Shown in pieces: positions 22,251 through 33,101 of a stretch of 64,000 nt of DNA (position 1 is the first letter of the stretch; every line of letters starts with the position of its first letter). This DNA comes from Eretmocerus hayati. Its lineage: Eukaryota; Arthropoda; Insecta; Hymenoptera; Aphelinidae. The position numbers and the translations under genes are program-made. The stretch is taken from assembly GCA_029851415.1 (NCBI GenBank), contig CM056744.1:69000172-69064171 (forward strand). Direction: 5' to 3'. The notes beneath the pieces are model-generated. The model did not search any database and had not been told where the DNA came from. It saw only the letters and a list, made by a program, of their open reading frames with translations.

Positions 22251-23245
22251 TTATCGCTCGCGGAAATTTCGAATCATCTAATATATGAGTTGGCCATTGC
22301 AAGCTAATTCAATCAGCGGATGTGCTGATTTTTGAACATAGATCGATATTGATATCAATCTATGCACCTCTAATGCGACGTTGCAACCTGAAGGCTTTTG
22401 ATGGAAATGAATCAATTAGATGGAATACTCGAAAAATTTTGATTCTACGCTTGATGTTGGTGCGTTTCGCCTCTCCTTGACAGATCCGGCTCTTCAGGGG
22501 GCCTGAAGGGATCTGGTCAGGTTAGACCCCGACGACACCTAGCCTAAGTGGCTTCGTGATCGAAATTTTAATCGTCCTTATATACGAATCAGAGACTTTC
22601 GCAGGCACTTGCGAGTAACGTTTTCATCTCGGTCGTTGATGGCCTGAAAAACCGGATCTGTCAAGGAAAAGCAAAACGCACCGACATCAAGCGTAGAATC
22701 AAAATTTTTCGAGTGTTCCATCTAATTGAGTTATTTCCATCAAAAGCCTTCAAGTTGCAACCTCGCATTAGAGGTACATAGATTGATTTCAATATCGATC
22801 TATGTTCAAGAATCAGCACATCCGCTGATTAAATTAGCTTGCAATGGCCAATCCATATATTACATGATTTGAAATTCCCGCGAGCGATAGAGTCGCGATC
22901 GATCATATCGATCAAGTACGAAAATAATTCTAATTGTCAACGGTTGTCGGCCCATCAACGACCGAGATGAAAACGTTCCTCACAAGTGCCTGCGAAAGTT
23001 TCTGATTCGTATATAAGGACGATTAAAATCTCGATTACCAAACCATTCAGGCTAGGTGTCGTCGGGGACTAACCTGACCAGATCCCTTCAGTCCCCCTGA
23101 AGAGCCGGATCCGTCAAAGAAAGGCGGAATGCACCAACATCAAGCGTAGAAACAAAATTTTTCGAGTATTTCATGTAATTGATTTATTTCCATCAAAAGC
23201 CTTCAAGTTGCAACCTCGCATTAGAGGTACATAGATTGATTTCAA
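22250..23245. mobile_element. 1-kb foldback with three related arms
   Basis: The block 22250-22625 reads forward, 22625-22900 repeats its first part reversed, and 22955-23245 repeats the whole reversed. Shared landmarks are tctacgcttgatgttggtgc, gcctaagtgg/ggctaggtgtcgtcgggg and gcaatggccaa. A perfect small hairpin CTTCAGG-gg-(G)CCTGAAG lies near 22492-22508. There is no ORF. Together with the MULE piece it splits Gypsy pol between RNase H and integrase. Confidence 0.7.
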
Positions 23246-24320
23246 TATCGATGAACTTCATTCTCCACATCTTGGTATAGTGAAGATGAAGCAAATAGCA
23301 CGCAATCATTTCTGGTGGCCACATATCGATAGGGATATTGAAAGAATTGCGAATTCGTGTAGAATCTGCCTACTAACACGAGAAGAACCACGAAAAGTAC
23401 CACTTACACCGTGGCAATGGCCTAGTCAACCTTAGTCACGTATTCACATTGACTTCATAGGTCCATTTCACAATTCCATGTTTTTGATCATCGTGGACGC
23501 GCATTCCAAATAGTCAGAAGTGATTAACATGAAAAAAGACACAACTTCGTACAATCTGATACGAAAGCTAGACGAAATTTTCTCGCGTTATGGTCTCCCT
23601 CACCACATAGTGAGCGATAACGGTCCACAACTAACAAGCCACGAATTTGGAAAATATTTCAACCAATACAAGATAAAACATATATTTTCAGCACCTTATC
23701 ATCCTGCTACTAACGGCGCAGCAGATAATTTTGTCAAAACGGTCGAACACAAAGTAGACAAACTGGTTGAAGAAGGTCATTCACTAGAATTATCGATAAA
23801 TAGATTCTTGAGTGATTAAAGGAACAAGGAACACTCGATAACGAACAGAACACCAGCAAATCTATTTTTCAAAAGAGATTTGCGCACAAGATTTGATTTA
23901 TTGATTCCCGATTCAATATGCAATGTCGAGAAACACCAATTTGATCAAGCACGACACAAGCAGAGTGACAGACACATACAATTTGTAGAGAATGAGATTA
24001 CTTTTGTGAACGATCATAAAACGCACTCTGAGAATAAGACGCAAGCGAAGATTGTGAGACAACTATCTCCTGTAATGTATGAAATAAAATTCAATGACGG
24101 GTATATTACAAAACGACACACGAATCAAACTGTCAGAACTCAATTAGAACCTATTCCAAAAGGAGGGGAGTCGATATGTAATGACAATTTTGAAAATTCA
24201 TATGTACACCCAAATGTTTCGAAAAAATGTAAGAACAAATTGTACACTGGGAATTGTCAAAATGTACCGAGACGTTCGTCTCGAATTGCTAAAAAAGCAG
24301 CGACCCGATCTCAAAAATGA
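23246..24320 (+). pseudogene. Gypsy integrase and pol C-terminus
   Basis: The zinc-binding part reads HSPHLGIVKMKQIARNHFWW with CRIC following (HHCC). The catalytic core has HIDFIGPF, a stop where SEWIE would be expected, VSDNGPQLTS and YHPATNGAADNFVK; the last position, glutamate in intact integrases, is aspartate here. Further frames (23520-23819, 23880-24320) carry the C-terminal RRSSRIAKKAA tail usual for Mag-like Gypsy pol. Integrase would insert cDNA into the nucleus. Stops at about 23433, 23511 and 23817 make it inactive. Confidence 0.8.
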
Positions 24321-24682
24321 GAGGAGGGGAGTTGTAGTGTATTGCGAATAGTTACACGTCAGAGTAAAGATGACACGCAGTGAAAGGAATGCAAGAAAGA
24401 CCTTCACAGTATATCAATAGCAAATACGCATCGAACCATATATGGTAGTTTGAAGTCTGGTGGAAGGAGTTTGTAACAAGCACGGACTGGTACAGCCAGG
24501 TACAGCCAAGTACGAGCTGATACAGCATAGAGTATAGAAGACACACCCACTTTATAGCCAGCCAGACGGCACACGACCGGTAAGCCATACATACGGCTCC
24601 GTGTCTTTTGTATCTCAATAATTAATGAAGTACTTAGACGCCGATCTCATCAAGTGCTTTACACCTTCTCAACAATACCACA
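24320..24682 (+). repeat. Polypurine tract and 3' LTR of the Gypsy copy
   Basis: GAGAGGAGGGGAGT (24320-24332) is a typical polypurine tract directly after the pol stop. The LTR then starts TGTAGTGTATTGCG at 24333 and probably ends aataccaca at 24682. A GGTACAGCCa decamer is repeated three to four times near 24490-24525. No matching 5' LTR is in the window, so the element is chimeric or truncated. Confidence 0.65.
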
Positions 24683-24780
24683 GAACCTATAAATCTAGCT
24701 GAGTCCTATTGATATCATCAAATCCTGGTGGTTGTTGTCACGATGGAGAGAAAAATTGCTTCTGCGTAATTCAGCCTTGA

Positions 24781-25608
24781 GAATGTCTTTTTCGTATGCG
24801 ACATGGGAATGTGGACCCCGTTGCCCCTGGAACCACGGGTAATTTGATCTCTAGGAGAACGAAAACGTATATCCAAACTGCTCCCGTCGTAGATTTACCC
24901 CAAGAGGAATGCGAGGGTCATAAAAATTGATAATTGACGGAAACGTGCAATTTGGTGAGCGTAGAGTATCTTTATTTCGTAACAGAAACCATTGGGAATC
25001 ATCGTATAATGTCGATCATGACTTTTTCTCACTTTTCTGATACCAAGGTCACCTCATATCTGCGAGGAATTATTCTCATGAGAATGATTGTACCACAAGG
25101 CCCGCGTTTGAATGCATAAGATCATTCGTTATTCGACCGCAAGTGCGCGGCGAAGGTACAAAATGAGTTACGTGACCATTTCATCATTGTTTGAGTACTA
25201 CTTTACCCAAAAGAAGTTCGCCGGGTATGTCCTGCCATGTTGAAAAGTTTCAAATTCATCAACGAAAGTGGCCCGAATCCTGAGATTTGCCCGAAGTCAT
25301 CATTTCATCACGAGCTCAACATGAAGTCCGATTAAATTAATGGAGAGTAGCTTGAGTTGCAAGTAGAAATGTGTAATTCTCACGACAACTCCCAGGAGTT
25401 AGGCCAAACCAAGATGACTCACGGCGTGGCAGAGAGTCGTTTGAGCGATCCCAGGGAATATTGGTCGAAGTTTAAAGGAAATCATGATCTGCTCGAAAAT
25501 GATGAGCATGCCGATCAGGATAATAATTATTCCAGAAATGGAGTGTTTATATCAATGGGAGGAACGTTGACGGTTAGGGAAGGCAAATTTCTGGGATATT
25601 TGTATTAA
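24781..25608 (+). pseudogene. Decayed single-frame ORF of unknown family
   Basis: One reading frame stays protein-like over about 276 codons without a frameshift, interrupted by about six stops (for example at 24919-24924, 25117-25119 and 25330s-25350s). Readable stretches include VSVEYLYFVTETIGNH, FSDTKVTSYLRGIILMRM, LFDRKCAAKVQNELRDHF, MLKSFKFINESGPNPEICPK and FISMGGTLTVREGKFLGYLY. Nonsense changes without indels suggest slow decay of a once-constrained gene. I do not recognise it: it is not a reverse transcriptase, integrase or gag I know. It starts about 100 bp after a Gypsy LTR. Confidence 0.5.
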
Positions 25609-25734
25609 TCGAAGGAAGTTCAGGGTTGGTCGCTCATCACAGTGGTGATGAGCAACCGAATCCTGACCCTCCTTCGTATCGCACGAATCTTCGGGTCGAA
25701 GCCTTTATACAAAATAGATTCTGCGTATGAACTC

Positions 25735-25880
25735 GCCTCGCGAGCGTGCGTGAATATGTTCTCTTGGGTGTGCATAAAATTCAAAAACTGTGCGTGATTT
25801 TTACTTCTCACACTCGATCGGCAACTTGTGCGGAAATCGCCCTTCTCGCACTTGTTGCGTAATGTACTGTTTTGACATGC
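25735..25880. repeat. Fragment of the GCG-rich repeat
   Basis: cctcgcgagcgtgcgtgaat at the start, acttctcaca and cttgtgcggaaa resemble 2110-2240 in the same order. It is a truncated copy of the family described at 2106-2640. Confidence 0.55.
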
Positions 25881-26124
25881 GCCTATATGAGCAATCATGA
25901 TCTCAGTGGCTGTATCTTTAGACATAAGATTCATCTGACAGAGTTACTCTGGATTCTTAATATTCTAGTTGAGTCTTAGTACAAAGCCGTAAAAAAATTT
26001 TGACAGGGTTCGTGATTGGGACACCTGGTTATCCCTTTGTCAGTGCCAATCCGTAACTTTTTTTCCACGCGGGCATTATCGGAAGCGGTCGATGCGCCAT
26101 GCGCAAATTTTAGCCGCCCACTCT

Positions 26125-26215
26125 CTCAGCGCGAATCAGCTAGGGTAGCTGAAGATCAGCTAGTGATAGCTGATTTCGTCAGCTAACGTGAACGGATTTT
26201 CACTGATTGAATCAA
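26125..26215 (+). repeat. AGCTGA-stem hairpin cluster, left
   Basis: Hairpins CAGCTA-ggg-TAGCTG and ATCAGCTA-gtga-TAGCTGAT follow each other within 60 bp. The block gtgaacgg-ttttcactga follows and recurs at about 27370-27392 beside the right cluster. The stem is conserved and the loops vary. Confidence 0.6.
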
Positions 26216-26380
26216 CTAATACACAGGGTTATGAACGATGATATACACCGTTCGGGAATGTTTTTCCCTGCGCACTGGGTGTCACGTGATAAATTTTTGG
26301 CTCTAGTATTAGAATCGTTCGTGCAGTGCAGTGGGATCCATTTGATTACCCGATTTTTAAGTCCCAAGTAGTGCGTCAAA

Positions 26381-27050
26381 AGTGGGCCACCTGGATCGAA
26401 AGTGGGCCACCTGTATCGTAAGTGAGCCACCTGTATCGAAAGTGGGCCACCTAGATCGAAAGTGGGCCACCTGGATCGAAAGTGGGCCACTTGTATCGTA
26501 AGTGAGCCACCTGTATCGAAAGTGGGCCACCTAGATCGAAAGTGGGCCACCTAGATCGAAAGTGGGCCACCTGGATCGAAAGTGGGCCACCTGTATCGTA
26601 AGTGAGCCACCTGTATCAAAAGAGGGCCACCTTGATCGAAAGTGGCCCACGTAGATCGAAAGTGAGACACGTAGATCGAAAGTGAGCCACTTGGATCGAA
26701 AGTGGGTCACCTGGATCGAAAGTGGGCCACCTGGATCGAAAGTGGGCCACCTGTATCGTAAGTGAGCAACCTGTATCGAAAGTGGGCCACCTAGATCGAA
26801 AGTGGGCCACCTAGATCGAAAGTGGGCCACCTGGATCGAAAGTGGGCCACCTGTATCGTAAGTGAGCCACCTGTATCAAAAGAGGGCCACCTTGATCGAA
26901 AGTGGGCCACGTAGATCGAAAGTGGGACACGTAGATCGAAAGTGAGCCACTTGGATCGAAAAAGGGTCACCTGGATCGAAAGTGGGCCACCTGGATCGAA
27001 AGTGGGCCACCTGGATCGAAGGTGGGCCACCTGTATCGTAAATGAGCCAT
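26381..27050. repeat. 20-bp minisatellite with 260-bp higher-order period
   Basis: About 33 tandem copies of agtgggccacctggatcgaa in exact 20-bp register. Variant units (ctgtatcgta, ctagatcgaa, agagggccaccttgatc) recur in the same order every 13 units: 26521-26780 matches 26781-27040. The earlier units follow the same order in part. Unequal exchange of 13-unit blocks explains this. ORFs seen here on the minus strand are by-products of the 20-bp period. Confidence 0.95.
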
Positions 27051-27284
27051 GTGCGTGCCGTAAAAAAAAGTGGCGTGCCATGCCGCTTTCCACCGCTCGG
27101 AGGCGCTAAAACTCATACTTCCCATTGCACGTTATACGCCTCAACCTCACCTTCCGAGCAGGAAATAAAGATCTCTCGATCTGCATATACGTATGTTGTC
27201 GTCATATTGGGCTCCTTTTCAATATATCTTCTTTCGATCCAATGCTGATCTCGACACTGTTTAGTGTATACGGCACAACACGAA

Positions 27285-27720
27285 TATTGTTTAGCTGGAA
27301 AATCAGCTATATTAGCTGAGATACCAGCTGTGTTAGCCGACTGAATCAGCTATTATAAGCTGATTTTTCAGTGAACGGTTTTTTACTGACACGAATAGCT
27401 ACTGTAGCTGAATTTCAGCTACATGAGCTGATTTTCGGCTACAATCACTGATTTATAGCTGATTATAATCAGCTATTTAGGGCCTCCCGTGGCACAAAAT
27501 GAGTAAATATCGAACGAATACGCCTTAATTCGTCGTGATTTGGTCTGGAAAATTCGTTAATGTGTTCATGTCGATATTAGAACCCGGATTTGTGGAGTTA
27601 TTCCATCAGGATTATCGATTTAAGCGCGATTCTTGTGTTCGCTGATTTGATCAGCAGTTTGACGTCCCATGGGAGTAATAGCTGATATTTCAGCTATATA
27701 ATAGCTGATTGATGCTGAGA
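27285..27720 (+). repeat. AGCTGA-stem hairpin cluster, right
   Basis: At least eight hairpins share the TAGCTGA / TCAGCTA stem: TAGCTG-gaaaat-CAGCTA (about 27291), AGCTG-agatac-CAGCT, AATCAGCT-attat-AAGCTGATT, AGCTG-aattt-CAGCT, ATAGCTGAT-tata-ATCAGCTAT (about 27450-27475), GCTGAT-ttg-ATCAGC (about 27640) and TAGCTGA-tatt-TCAGCTA (about 27680). Loops are unrelated. With the left cluster it brackets the minisatellite, so all may be one element. Confidence 0.6.
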
Positions 27721-28635
27721 GAGCATATATCTCCCGGGTGGCTCAAATTTCCTGCGCGCGGCCAAGAGAGATTGACGTCCGCTCAAAGCAAATCTTGGCC
27801 GCCCAGATATTTTCAGGGAGGCCAGGAAAAAAGAAAGGCAGCGCAAGAAAAAGTGAGGCCACCTCAATATAAAAGTGGCGGACACACTCAATGTATGGTT
27901 TCCTTCACTGCGTGTAGGAAGCGAGAGCCTCGGCAGTCCCCCCGGCGTCTCGTGGATGGCACAGCGGTGCCAGAGCTCTTGCCCATTCTGACAGGTTCAC
28001 GAGGGGCATGCTACCCCCCCCCCCTCCCCCCGAGAATCCCCCGCGACAGTACACAGCATTAATGCACCCGGGCAGCCCATCCGGGGCATGATCTTTCGTT
28101 GTTGTCGTCGCTGATGACCACTCGTCCCCTGTAAGGCTAGTGGTTGTGGCTCACTCGGGTGCGGGTGAGGTTGCCTGACCCAGACATACCCGCAGCGAAA
28201 TCTTTCCCGCGGCATCGTTGTGGTCTCAAGCAGCAGCACCTCACGGAAGAGACGTATTTCCGTGTTAATACGTGTTCTGGGGACTGCTGGCTCGAGTCGT
28301 GATGAGAGAGAATATTCATGTCCATACAAAGTGGCTGTGACGGTTCCTCACCATCATACCCCCAGCTTACGAACGAGGCACTGAGGTCAACAGGAGCACA
28401 AATTGTAGTTGAGTGATTCCATTTCAACAGAATGTTCAGGGAAACTATCGATACGCAAATCATCGACGTCCCCGCGCACTCGCCCTCAGCTGGAGAATCC
28501 CAGCTCACGGACAAGATACTGGAAACGACGATCTAGTGAATCTAATACCGGGAGTAATTTTGCAATATCCACACAATGTGAGATTGGAAGTGTAGCATAG
28601 CCCTTACAGAATCTATCGAACACACATGAAACACT
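27721..28635. other. GC-richer stretch with unrecognised open frames
   Basis: Overlapping minus-strand frames (27997-28329, 28137-28514) are open for 110 and 125 codons, but in different frames and without recognisable motifs. A TATA-like string (aatataaaag) lies near 27867. The raised GC content could mean an exon or simply a repeat. I assign no function. Confidence 0.2.
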
Positions 28636-28655
28636 TCACATAGTAGCATATACAC

Positions 28656-29535
28656 TAGGGTGTCCGTTATTTCCCAAGTTTCTCTGATCTCTCATGCCAC
28701 CCCCTACAACCTCATCATTTGGTGAGATATTGCGGGAAGAAAATTTTCGGGGACTTAGGTGAAGTTCAAGTGCTGACCCACCTGGAGCGTTTTTTATTTG
28801 AAATGTACCCTTCTCAATGAAAATTTGAGTCAATGATTCGCATTTTCCATGCATGCACTTGCTTCCACGTCCTTGAAAGTGTTTTCAATCGACAGTGAGT
28901 GCAATTTCCTTTAAAATGACCACCTGAAACATTCAATTTGACGAAGTAGAACCGGAGAGCCCACTTATCCACATATCATCCACCTGAAAAACATAAAAGT
29001 GATTGGAAACGACCAGTTTTTTGTTTTGTCGGTTTTTTGAGTCTAGTAAAAAATCTTAATGATTGGAGGTGAAACTGAGGACAGATTCTGTTTCTACGTT
29101 CAAAAATACATCAGAAACACATATCCACATCTTTAAAATAGACCGATTCAAAATTCGCACTTTTAGGATTCTTCGAAGAAAACCCTGTTCCATGGATTTG
29201 ATACCTTGGATTTTCTGAATTTCGGGAACAGCCATAACTCTAGTTCAATTCCATCAAATTGACTTCATCGAGTAGTCATTTTGAAGGAAATCGTACTGGC
29301 TATCGATTGGAAATGCTTTCAGGGATATAGAAGCATGCACCTGTGCAAGAAATGTTGATTCTGAATCAAAATTTGTTTTGAGTCCATAATTCAGACAAGA
29401 ACGCTTCAGATGGGACAGCACTCAAACACCACCTAGGTCCACAAAAATTCTTTCATCGCAATATCTCAACAAGTGGTTAGGTCGTGGTGGGTGGCACGGA
29501 GGATCGGAAAAACTTGGAAAATGAGGGACACCCTA
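28656..29535. mobile_element. 880-bp hAT-like MITE
   Basis: Termini TAGGGTGTCCgttatttccc and, on the other strand, TAGGGTGTCCctcattttcc form inverted ends of about 35 bp. Both sides carry the 8-bp direct repeat ATATACAC (28648-28655, 29536-29543). An 8-bp duplication and TAGGG-type ends are hallmarks of hAT elements. There is no transposase, so it is non-autonomous. Its interior resembles the centre of the palindrome at 40005-41134 (tgaccacttgacg-agtcaattt). Confidence 0.8.
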
Positions 29536-29543
29536 ATATACAC

Positions 29544-30650
29544 ACAACTACTTCACAGGCTACATATCAACATGCCCTGGAAGGTGTATTGCATGTACTG
29601 TAATTCCCTCCAAAATGACTACTTGAAAGAGTAATGCACTAGAACCTCCTATTTAGTCGTTTTTAGAAGGGACAAAATCTAAGGTACCAAATCCACGAGC
29701 CACCGCTAAGCATGACCAGTTCTGTCATGATGAGATGCTCATATTTTTTGTTCCAGTACATGAAAACCACTTCAACAAGGGATCATTTTGAAGGGAATTG
29801 CGCGGGCTACCGTTTAAAAATAGTTTCAGGACTCACGAATAACGCACATGCGTAGGAAATGGCATCCCATCACCTATGTGTCAAGGTTCTCACGCTTGCG
29901 TGGTGTAAGATGGCTAAAATTCACATGACTTCCATCTCCTCGGTTTCTTTTTCTACATATTGAGGTACTGAATAACCTGACTGATGGTTTTTCGGAAACT
30001 CGAAAGACTCTATAGTCCGAGTCGGTTTCCAAATGAGCAGATCGGCTGACTCATGGTCACTACCGGTCCGTGAATTGGGTACCTGAAGCTAACGAACACT
30101 AAATCACAAATCGGTCCCACACCAATTCCATTTTTTTTACTTTTTCATAACTGATTCATTACCGAAGAGAGAAATTCATTACAAGTCATGGGCCCGGAAT
30201 ACGACAGTTTTCGCTAGCGGAAGCTTACGCGAGCAAACAGGAAGCCGAAAATAAATCATACGGGAATGTGCAATAACTCATTTTTCATCACTCTGTTTTT
30301 ACTCTCAGGATATAACCTCAAAATATGCGTGTGATATGATGCAGCTGAAATACGATGGTTTTTGCCAGCGTATGCTTACGCTAGCAAACACCGTAGATGA
30401 GCGACGCTTCAGGGAAACTCAGAATTACACGGGATTTTATTACTTTTCATCCACTTCTTGATTGTCAATCACTTGATCTAGAGTTCTGTGCAGTTCTAGA
30501 CCCAACTGTACTTTCTACAACACACAGTGACGTCTCAAATACGCGGATAGTTGCTCTCAGTAGGATTCCTCAACTAAAAAGAAAATTTTCCTTATCAGTT
30601 ATCGAAATTTTGGCGAATACAGTTTAGAAGGATCTTCCAGCATTCCATAG
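29544..30650. other. Non-coding stretch with repeat traces
   Basis: The first 300 bp contain further traces of the protein-free repeat seen in the neighbouring MITE (tcaacaagggatcattttgaa). Two long hairpins (cgctagcggaagcttacgcgagc near 30210 and gccagcgtatgcttacgctagc near 30360) are direct repeats about 150 bp apart with stems that differ. No gene is seen. Confidence 0.4.
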
Positions 30651-30652
30651 TA

Positions 30653-31597
30653 AGGTAAGTGTACCCAACTTGCCTCTGTACCCAACTTGCACCTCTCGGG
30701 GATGGGCACTCTTTGGCCTCACGGCAATTTTTTTTTACATTTGTTATGTTGAAATATGAGAAAGTAAGTAGTTTGCGTCGACCCCGAATCATTCCTGCGT
30801 TATCCAGAAAATCTAAAATGATTTTTCTATTTTCCGTGATTGCTTAGCTAAGAAAGCACCGAGGGAATCGCGTTCAGTAAAATTGGTGCCAAATTCTTTG
30901 AGTTCAACCAATTTCGACGTACCTTAGCTCATTCAATTCCTTGTTTCAAGACCTTCAGAATCCATTTCTCAAAATTGCGAAATTTGAATATGGAGTTATT
31001 TTATGTGCAAAACGCGGAGACGATTTGTTAACAAGAATGCCAACATCGGAGTGTACCTAACATGCCCCCATATGTTTATCTCGAAGGGGCGTGCAGAACG
31101 ACTTCTTTACCACTCAGAACGTGTTTATCACGTCAAAATAGGTCAGATATAGTGTTTTGGACCACCGAAAAGCTCCAAATGTGCGTGCACGGCGATAAAA
31201 ACACTTTATCGCTGAATAACATCATTTGTTTCAGAAGAATTGAGACAGTTCGGCTCAAATTGATCCAAATTGGACGTCATTTGGTGCATTTTGAAGGTCT
31301 TCGAACAAGCTTCGAAATGAGCTGAAGCACGTTAAAAATCGTTGAAGTAAACCAAAGTTATTGAGAAAAAGGCTTAATGGGGGCAAGTTGGGTACACACT
31401 TTTGTAAACTCTCAAAAATCACTTTTTGGGAGAATTCAAACAATTTGGCTCCAGTTGTTCAAATTGAATGTACCTCGACTTATTTTGAAGGTCTTAAGAC
31501 AAACTTCAAAATGAGCTAAGGTACGTTGGAAAATATGGAGATGGGCCAAAGTTATCGAGAAAATGGCTTAATGGGGGCAAGTTGAGTACACTGACCT
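30653..31597. mobile_element. 945-bp TA-flanked non-autonomous element
   Basis: Inverted ends AGGTAAGTGTACCCAACTTG and AGGTCAGTGTACTCAACTTG are flanked by TA at 30651-30652 and 31598-31599, as for Tc1/mariner-type insertions. A direct duplication of about 190 bp (blocks ending near 31395 and 31593, each with ggcttaatgggggcaagttg) makes up the right side. There is no transposase. Confidence 0.7.
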
Positions 31598-31843
31598 TAT
31601 ATTGAAAATATGAGGTTTGAGATATAAAATAACACGGAAATATTGAAAAACCCATGAAACTTGTAATAAAGATGCCTCACAAATCAAAGTAGACGCACCG
31701 TTTGAGAATTTCTCAGAGCATGATTCTTTAGATCTTTGAAAGCTCTACAAAAAGTTTCTCCACACATCTCTCGACAAAATGGGCCGTTCTTGAGTTATCA
31801 AAAGAATAATGAAGAAACATGTGAACCGGTACGATTCTGGTCG

Positions 31844-32205
31844 AAACTGATCCTTACTGACAAGGAGAACACCAACCTTGTACGTCCTGGATCTTGATGA
31901 AACTTTGGGAATCATCCTGTTTTGATGAGAAATGAAGGTAGCCAAAAGGGTTTCGTCCAATGGGCCTCCTATCCCAAGATACAGCCATGGAGATTAGCAT
32001 TGTCCATATAGGCCCATGTTGAAATGACACATATATAGATATACTAACAATGCTAACCTCCATGGCTGTATCTCAAGATAGGAGGCCCATTGGACGAAAC
32101 CCTCTTGGGTACCTTCATTTCTCACGAAAACAGGAAGATTCCCAAAGTTTCGTCAAGATCTAGGACCCGCAAGGTTGGTGCTCCCCTCGTGAGTAGGATC
32201 TCCTC
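31844..32205. repeat. Foldback of about 360 bp
   Basis: Arms 31844-31995 and 32045-32205 are inverted repeats (ttcgtccaatgggcctcct; tggctgtatctcaagatagg) around a 50-bp centre. No target duplication is evident and there is no ORF. Confidence 0.7.
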
Positions 32206-33101
32206 AAAAACACCCCATAGGTGGGTTTTGGTGCTCAACAGCGTCGTTAAATGAATGAATGAAAAAAAGGTGGGTTTTGGTGTCAGTTTAGTGGTCCTCA
32301 TCGCAGCTTGAAGTGAGGTGTGTATCGCTATATTCAAGGTCAGCATTCTCTTGGAAATGCTCGAATTCTTCTCAACTGAATGATGAGTCATCAGAGATGG
32401 TTATGCTCATAGCAATGACGTATATACCGAGAAATATTGATCCCTTGTATCTCAACTTCTGAAAGTATCTCAATCGATATATATCCTATTGAATCTGATA
32501 AATTCAACGGATGGAGAGTTCGTCTGTTGAATTTGCTTAGTTCCTGGATCTAGGCTATAGACTCTCAAGCTAGAAAATCTCTAAAAATTTGATATTTCAC
32601 GGTTCTCCAGGCTTTCACGATTGTTGAGGTTCACATTTCTCGACATAGTTCTGAGCTAATAATTACGTCAGTCGAATAGTCCGATGTTAGCACCCCACCT
32701 TCTGACATCGATCATTATACAAATTTTCTCCCCGTGAGGAATCTTGGGCTCTGGAGTCTGTGCATTTAAACGCGTGAGGAATTCCAAGGCGTTGGAACTT
32801 ACACTCTCTCTGTCAGAATTCTTGGCTGTAGAATCTATAGCTCACACATTTGTGACTTGGAATTCCCGGAACTTCTTCCCTCCTCCTTCCCTACGTCTTG
32901 GGATTTGACTTCCGTCTGTCAAGATTCATGTTTCCAGAGCTCTCCTTCGATTGATATCCCGCAATACTTCCACCGCTGAAGAAAACTCTCCAATCATACA
33001 TAGTTGACTTGAGACCGTACGTTCCACTTCAGAGGAATGCAAAGAGAAGTTCTGAGGCATCGTTGACGAACATTTGGATCTGAACGAACCTCATGACTCA
33101 C
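32206..33101. other. Probable intron sequence downstream of the sphingomyelinase exon
   Basis: The stretch follows the splice donor of the exon at 33102-33494 on the minus strand. I found no next exon of that gene in any frame. It is AT-rich with no clear repeats, apart from the direct repeat gtgggttttggtg near 32223 and 32271. Confidence 0.4.

Noticed and set aside
22492..22508. Hairpin CTTCAGG/CCTGAAG as a third member of the conserved-loop arrays
   Set aside because: It is single within its element, with no repeated loop motif around it.
26381..27050. Regular 20-bp repeats as a CRISPR array
   Set aside because: Units are contiguous without unique spacers, and the genome is eukaryotic.
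26212..27093. Several minus-strand ORFs with repeated HFRSRWPTFD peptides
   Set aside because: They result from the 20-bp tandem repeat, which reads as a 20-residue repeat in any frame; there is no independent sign of coding.
28137..28514. 125-codon minus-strand gene
   Set aside because: No motif, and the overlapping frame on the same strand is equally open; GC-rich composition explains the absence of stops.
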